From Nocardiopsis sp. MG754419 (GTDB lineage Bacteria > Actinomycetota > Actinomycetes > Streptosporangiales > Streptosporangiaceae): 57,909 nt of DNA. The stretch's first letter is position 1. Every line of letters begins with the position of its first letter. The stretch lies in the NCBI RefSeq assembly GCF_018207095.1, contig NZ_QOCZ01000014.1:1-57909 (forward strand). The letters are read 5' to 3'. A program made the position numbers and the translations under genes. Shown in pieces: positions 54,684-57,909 of the stretch. The notes under the pieces were generated by a model. It did no database searches. It saw only the letters and a program-made list of their open reading frames with translations, and was not told the DNA's origin.

Positions 54684-56161
54684 CGGGGTGTCTCCTCTTC
54701 GTGCCACGTACGGCCGGTACGGCCGATGAGCCGGTGGGCGCCCGCGGGGCCGGCGCTTCCGGAGGGGTAGGGCTCCGGGGCGACGTCGTGGTCGTCCCAG
54801 GCCCGGATGATCGGGTCCACCCAGCGCCACGCGGCCTCGACCTCGTCGCGGCGCATGAAGAGGGTGGAGTCCGCGGCCAACACGTCCATCAAGAGCCGCT
54901 CGTAGGCCTCGGGCGAGCGGGTGGCGAAGGTGTCGGCGAAGCTGAGTTCGAGCGGGACCGGCCGGAGCCGCAGCGCTCCGGCGCCGGGCGTCTTGGCCAG
55001 CATGGTGAGGTGTATGCCCTCGTCCGGCTGGAGTCGGATGACGAGGGATCCGGAGCCCGGAGGTGTCCCGGCGCCGGGGAAGATGGTGTGCGGGACGTCC
55101 CGGAACCGGATGACGATCTCCGAGCGGGCGTGCGACAGCCGCTTGCCGGTGCGTAGGTAGAAGGGCACCCCGGCCCACCGCCAGTTCGCCACCTCGGCGC
55201 GCAGGGCCACGAAGGTCTCGGTGGCGCTGGTGGGCGATCCGCCCGCCTCGTCCAGGTAGCCGAGGACCTCCTCGCCCTGGACGACGCCCCGGGTGTACTG
55301 CCCGCGCACGGTGTGCTGCTCGACCCGGTCCCCCTGGACGGGGCGCAGTGACTGCAGGACCTTGAGCTTCTCGTCGCGCACGGCGTCGCGGTCGTAGCTG
55401 GAGGGCGGTTCCATCGCGGTGAGGCAGAGCAACTGCAACAGGTGGTTCTGGACCATGTCGCGCATGGCGCCGGAGGAGTCGTAGTAGCCCCGGCGACCGC
55501 CCACACCGACGGTCTCGGCGGCCGTGATCTGCACGTGGTCGATCCACCGGGAGTTCCACAGGGGTTCGAGGAAGACGTTGGCGAACCGCAGCACGAGCAG
55601 GTTCTGCACGGTCTCCTTCCCCAGGTAGTGGTCGATCCGGTAGACGCGGGACTCGTCGAAGACCGCCCCGACCTCGTCGTTGACGGCCTGCGAGGAGGCG
55701 AGGTCGCGCCCCAGGGGTTTCTCCATGACCACGCGGGACTCGGGGGTGACCAGGTGGGCGTCGCTCAGGCCGCGGCAGATGGCGCCGGAGATCATCGGGG
55801 GCACCGCGAGGTAGAAGACCCGGTCACGGTCGGGGGCGAGGAGGTCGGCCAGATCGGTCCAGCCGGAGCGGTCGCCGCCGACGTCCAGGGTCACGTGGTG
55901 GAGGCGCCCGAGGAAGCGTCGCATGACGTCGGGTTCGACCACCTGGACCGCGCTGTGACCGCGTACCGCGGACGCCGCCTTGTCACGCAGGTCCGCGTCG
56001 GTCAGCCCGTCCCGGGACACGGCGATGACGCGGGTCCCGCCGTCCAGGTGCCCGTCGCGGTCGAGCAGGTAGAGGGAGGGGAGGAGTTTGCGCATGGACA
56101 GGTCACCGGTTCCGCCGAAGACCACCAGGTCGGTGGAGCGGGGCACGGGCTGCTGCTGCAT
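54680..56161 (-). CDS. zwf: Glucose-6-phosphate 1-dehydrogenase
   Basis: 493 residues. Oxidises glucose 6-phosphate to 6-phosphogluconolactone with NAD(P)+. The cofactor loop [17 protein letters not shown] (residues 15-31), EKPLG (147-151) and the substrate signature RIDHYLGKE (175-183) are intact, as is [20 protein letters not shown]. First gene of a leftward operon with edd (4-bp overlap) and eda, which makes it an Entner-Doudoroff enzyme here rather than only a pentose-phosphate one. No OpcA-type or lactonase gene is in the operon. A promoter candidate lies at 56288-56316 and a divergent ROK regulator upstream. Confidence 0.97.
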
Positions 56162-56287
56162 TCGGTCGGCTCCTGCGGGAGGAAGGTGAGGGAGAGGGGC
56201 ACCTCGCGCGGGGGCGCGGGGCGGTCACGGAGGCGCCGATGCGGGGGTCGAAGTGCCGTGACCTGGGGGTCTTACGTCCCTGTTTCG

Positions 56288-56316
56288 ACCTTAATCGCAC
56301 TATGGTAAAAAACCAA
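56288..56316 (-). promoter_or_regulatory. Candidate zwf-edd-eda promoter
   Basis: On the minus strand TTGGTT (56316-56311) and TAAGGT (56293-56288) are exactly 17 bp apart, in an A/T-rich patch. The leader would be about 120 nt. Confidence 0.5.
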
Positions 56317-56319
56317 GCA

Positions 56320-56347
56320 CACTTCAGAACATAAATTTACATAAGTG
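56320..56347. promoter_or_regulatory. Inverted repeat between zwf and the ROK regulator
   Basis: CACTT (56320-56324) and AAGTG (56343-56347) flank an A/T-rich centre in the divergent gap, next to the zwf promoter. ROK repressors bind A/T-rich sites of this kind, so it is the best operator candidate, but the arms are short. Confidence 0.35.
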
Positions 56348-56391
56348 CACGGTCTTCGCGATGGCCGGCCGAGTGAATGGTTCAATGAGAC

Positions 56392-57579
56392 ATGGTCAGA
56401 ACCCCAGGACGCCTGTCCTCCACCGCGACCAGCGGCCACATCCTGGAGATGATCCGCACCGGAAGTGCCACCAGCAGGTCGGAGATCGCACGCGCGACCG
56501 GTCTCTCCCGCCCCTCCGTCGCCCTGCGGATCACCGAACTGATCGAGAGCGGACTGATCACGGAGGGCACCCGCGCCGCCTCCAGCGGCGGCCGGCCGCC
56601 CACCCTCCTGGAGTTCAACGCCTCCCGCGGGTTGGTGCTCGCCGGCGCCCTGGGCATGGCCCGCAGCCAGGCGGCCGTGTGCGACCTCGACGGCCGGGTC
56701 CTGGTCCGCACCCCCGGCTCCCCCGACATGGAGCAGGGTCCGGACACCACCGTGCCCTGGCTGTTGGACACCTGGAGCGAGCAGATCGCCTCGCTCGGAC
56801 GCTCCCCCGACGACGTCCACGGCGCGGGCATCGGCCTGCCCGGCACGGTGGAGTTCCACGCCGGCCGCGCGGAGGACGGGCCCGCGCTGGGCAAGTGGGC
56901 CGGGGTGGCGTTGGCGCCCCTGGTGACCGAGCGCTTCGCGGTCCCGGTGATGGTGGACAACGACGTCAACGTGATGGCGCTGGGCGAACACATCTCCGGC
57001 GGCCACGGCCACACCGAGGACATGGTGTTCGTCAAGGTGTCCACGGGGATCGGCGCCGGTCTGGTCTCGGGCGGCCGACTTCTGCGCGGCGCTCTGGGGG
57101 CGGCCGGGGAGATCGGGCACATCCCCGTGCGCGACGGCGGTGGCGTGCCGTGCCGTTGCGGCAACACCGACTGCCTGGAGGCGGTGGCCGGCGGCCGACG
57201 CCTGCTGAGGCTCGCGGCGGAGGAGGGGCGGGAGGTCGGCGGCCTGCAGGAACTGGTGACCCTGGCCCGGGAGAGCGACCCGGTGGCCGTCACCCTGGTA
57301 CGCGCGGCCGGCCGACGGCTGGGCGAGGCGCTCGCGGGTGCGGTCAACCTGCTGAACCCGGAGGTGATCGTGCTCGGCGGCGACCTGTCCGAGGCCTACG
57401 ACCACCTGGTGGCGGGGGTGCGCGAGGTGGTCTTCCAGCAGTGCACCGCGCTGTCCACCCGTCAGCTGCGGATCGTGCCGAGCAACCTCTGGGACGACGC
57501 CGGGGTGCGCGGGTGCGCGGCCATGGTGACCGAGGAGGTCCTGTCCCCGGAGGCCGTGAACAAGCTGCTGGCCGGCTGA
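56392..57579 (+). CDS. ROK-family transcriptional regulator
   Basis: 395 residues. An N-terminal winged helix (SGHILEMIRTGSATSRSEIA, then RATGLSRPSVALRITELIESGLI) is joined to a ROK sugar-kinase-like domain: VDNDVNVMALGEH, VSTGIGAGLVSGGRLLRGALG, the zinc motif GEIGHIPVRDGG plus CRCGNTDCLE, and NLLNPEVIVLGGDL near the end. Such proteins (XylR/NagC-like) repress sugar genes and release on sugar binding. It is divergent from zwf-edd-eda and is their most likely regulator. No ribosome binding site is visible before the ATG at 56392. Confidence 0.94.
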   Translation: MVRTPGRLSSTATSGHILEMIRTGSATSRSEIARATGLSRPSVALRITELIESGLITEGTRAASSGGRPPTLLEFNASRGLVLAGALGMARSQAAVCDLDGRVLVRTPGSPDMEQGPDTTVPWLLDTWSEQIASLGRSPDDVHGAGIGLPGTVEFHAGRAEDGPALGKWAGVALAPLVTERFAVPVMVDNDVNVMALGEHISGGHGHTEDMVFVKVSTGIGAGLVSGGRLLRGALGAAGEIGHIPVRDGGGVPCRCGNTDCLEAVAGGRRLLRLAAEEGREVGGLQELVTLARESDPVAVTLVRAAGRRLGEALAGAVNLLNPEVIVLGGDLSEAYDHLVAGVREVVFQQCTALSTRQLRIVPSNLWDDAGVRGCAAMVTEEVLSPEAVNKLLAG

Positions 57580-57816
57580 CCCGGGCCGACGGCGCACAAC
57601 CCCCCGGTGTGCGGCGGGGCGCCGGGGCGCGGTACGGGTCCGGTGACGGCCGGCCCCGGAGACGTCGCGGGACGAGGACGGTGACGCACGCGGCGGACCA
57701 CGTGACCGACGGGCGTCGTCCACAGCCCGGGGATCACGGCTCGCGTCCGCACCCCCGGACGAGAGGGGGGTCGAGGGTGCCGCCGGCCCCTCCCGACCGA
57801 CCCCACTGAACTGCGC

Positions 57817-57831
57817 GGTCACTGTGACCGG
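57817..57831. promoter_or_regulatory. Perfect inverted repeat near the right edge
   Basis: CGGTCAC-T-GTGACCG, a perfect 7-bp repeat, lies 23 bp upstream of a -35 hexamer. A second perfect palindrome TGTCATGACA (57843-57852) lies between them. Both could be regulator sites for the downstream gene. Confidence 0.4.
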
Positions 57832-57853
57832 CGCTTCTTTCATGTCATGACAC

Positions 57854-57883
57854 TTGACAAGAAGTACCGATTTACCGAATAGT
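57854..57883 (+). promoter_or_regulatory. Consensus-like promoter at the right edge
   Basis: TTGACA (57854-57859), a perfect -35, followed by 18 bp and AATAGT (57878-57883). It would drive a rightward gene outside the window. Confidence 0.5.
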
Positions 57884-57909
57884 CACGCACCCGAGCACCT
57901 CCCCACACG

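Larger units (their letters stand above)
57580..57909. other. Gap at the right edge
   Basis: 330 bp with no supported gene. The first 230 bp show nothing; the last 100 bp carry an inverted repeat (57817-57831) and a promoter candidate that point to a gene beyond the window. Confidence 0.45.

Overview
The window is about 58 kb of very GC-rich, gene-dense actinobacterial chromosome. GTG starts, GTGA/ATGA overlaps, a type VII (ESX) secretion locus, LAL, SigE-family, MerR and TetR regulators and a Tsr-type 23S rRNA methylase all fit a filamentous actinomycete. The overall style suggests a Nocardiopsis-like member of the Streptosporangiales, but genus is inference. I see no rRNA, IS element, prophage or CRISPR array; there is one tRNA (Ser-GCU).

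Region 1 (1-10,000) is a type VII secretion locus. On the minus strand lie an ESAT-6-like pair, a membrane-anchored protein with a TNT-like C-terminus, EccD, a MinD-like protein without a P-loop, and a truncated PSGP-repeat protein running off the left edge. The three-ATPase EccC reads the other way, followed by a convergent proline-rich protein. EccB, EccE and MycP are not visible and may lie to the left.

Region 2 (10,100-24,100) is mostly housekeeping: GNAT, a hydrolase-like protein, cutA, pyrE, an anchored RodZ-C-like protein, fba with a DasR-like operator upstream, a DUF3151 protein, purA-purD, purC, a murA-type gene behind a long structured leader, an unusual regulator, hisC and a lipoprotein.

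Region 3 (24,100-37,900) is accessory: a MauE/DoxX-like membrane protein coupled to a Cys-rich protein, a SigE-family sigma factor, tRNA-Ser, a LAL regulator, small membrane proteins and lipoproteins, a MerR gene with a textbook operator followed by a CPBP protease, a second CPBP gene, a glycerol dehydrogenase-like enzyme, and a close relative of the thiostrepton-resistance methyltransferase.

Region 4 (38,000-57,909) holds an M3 peptidase, an anchored periplasmic-binding-fold protein, a strongly asymmetric heterodimeric ABC exporter, GNAT, 3-methyladenine glycosylase I, an NmrA-like protein, an ABC-F protein with a divergent TetR and two matching operators, a decayed ABC ATPase next to a second TetR, a thioredoxin-like lipoprotein, and a zwf-edd-eda Entner-Doudoroff operon divergent from a ROK regulator.

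Coordinates of short sites were counted by hand. Family calls rest on motifs and remembered family sequences, not on database searches.
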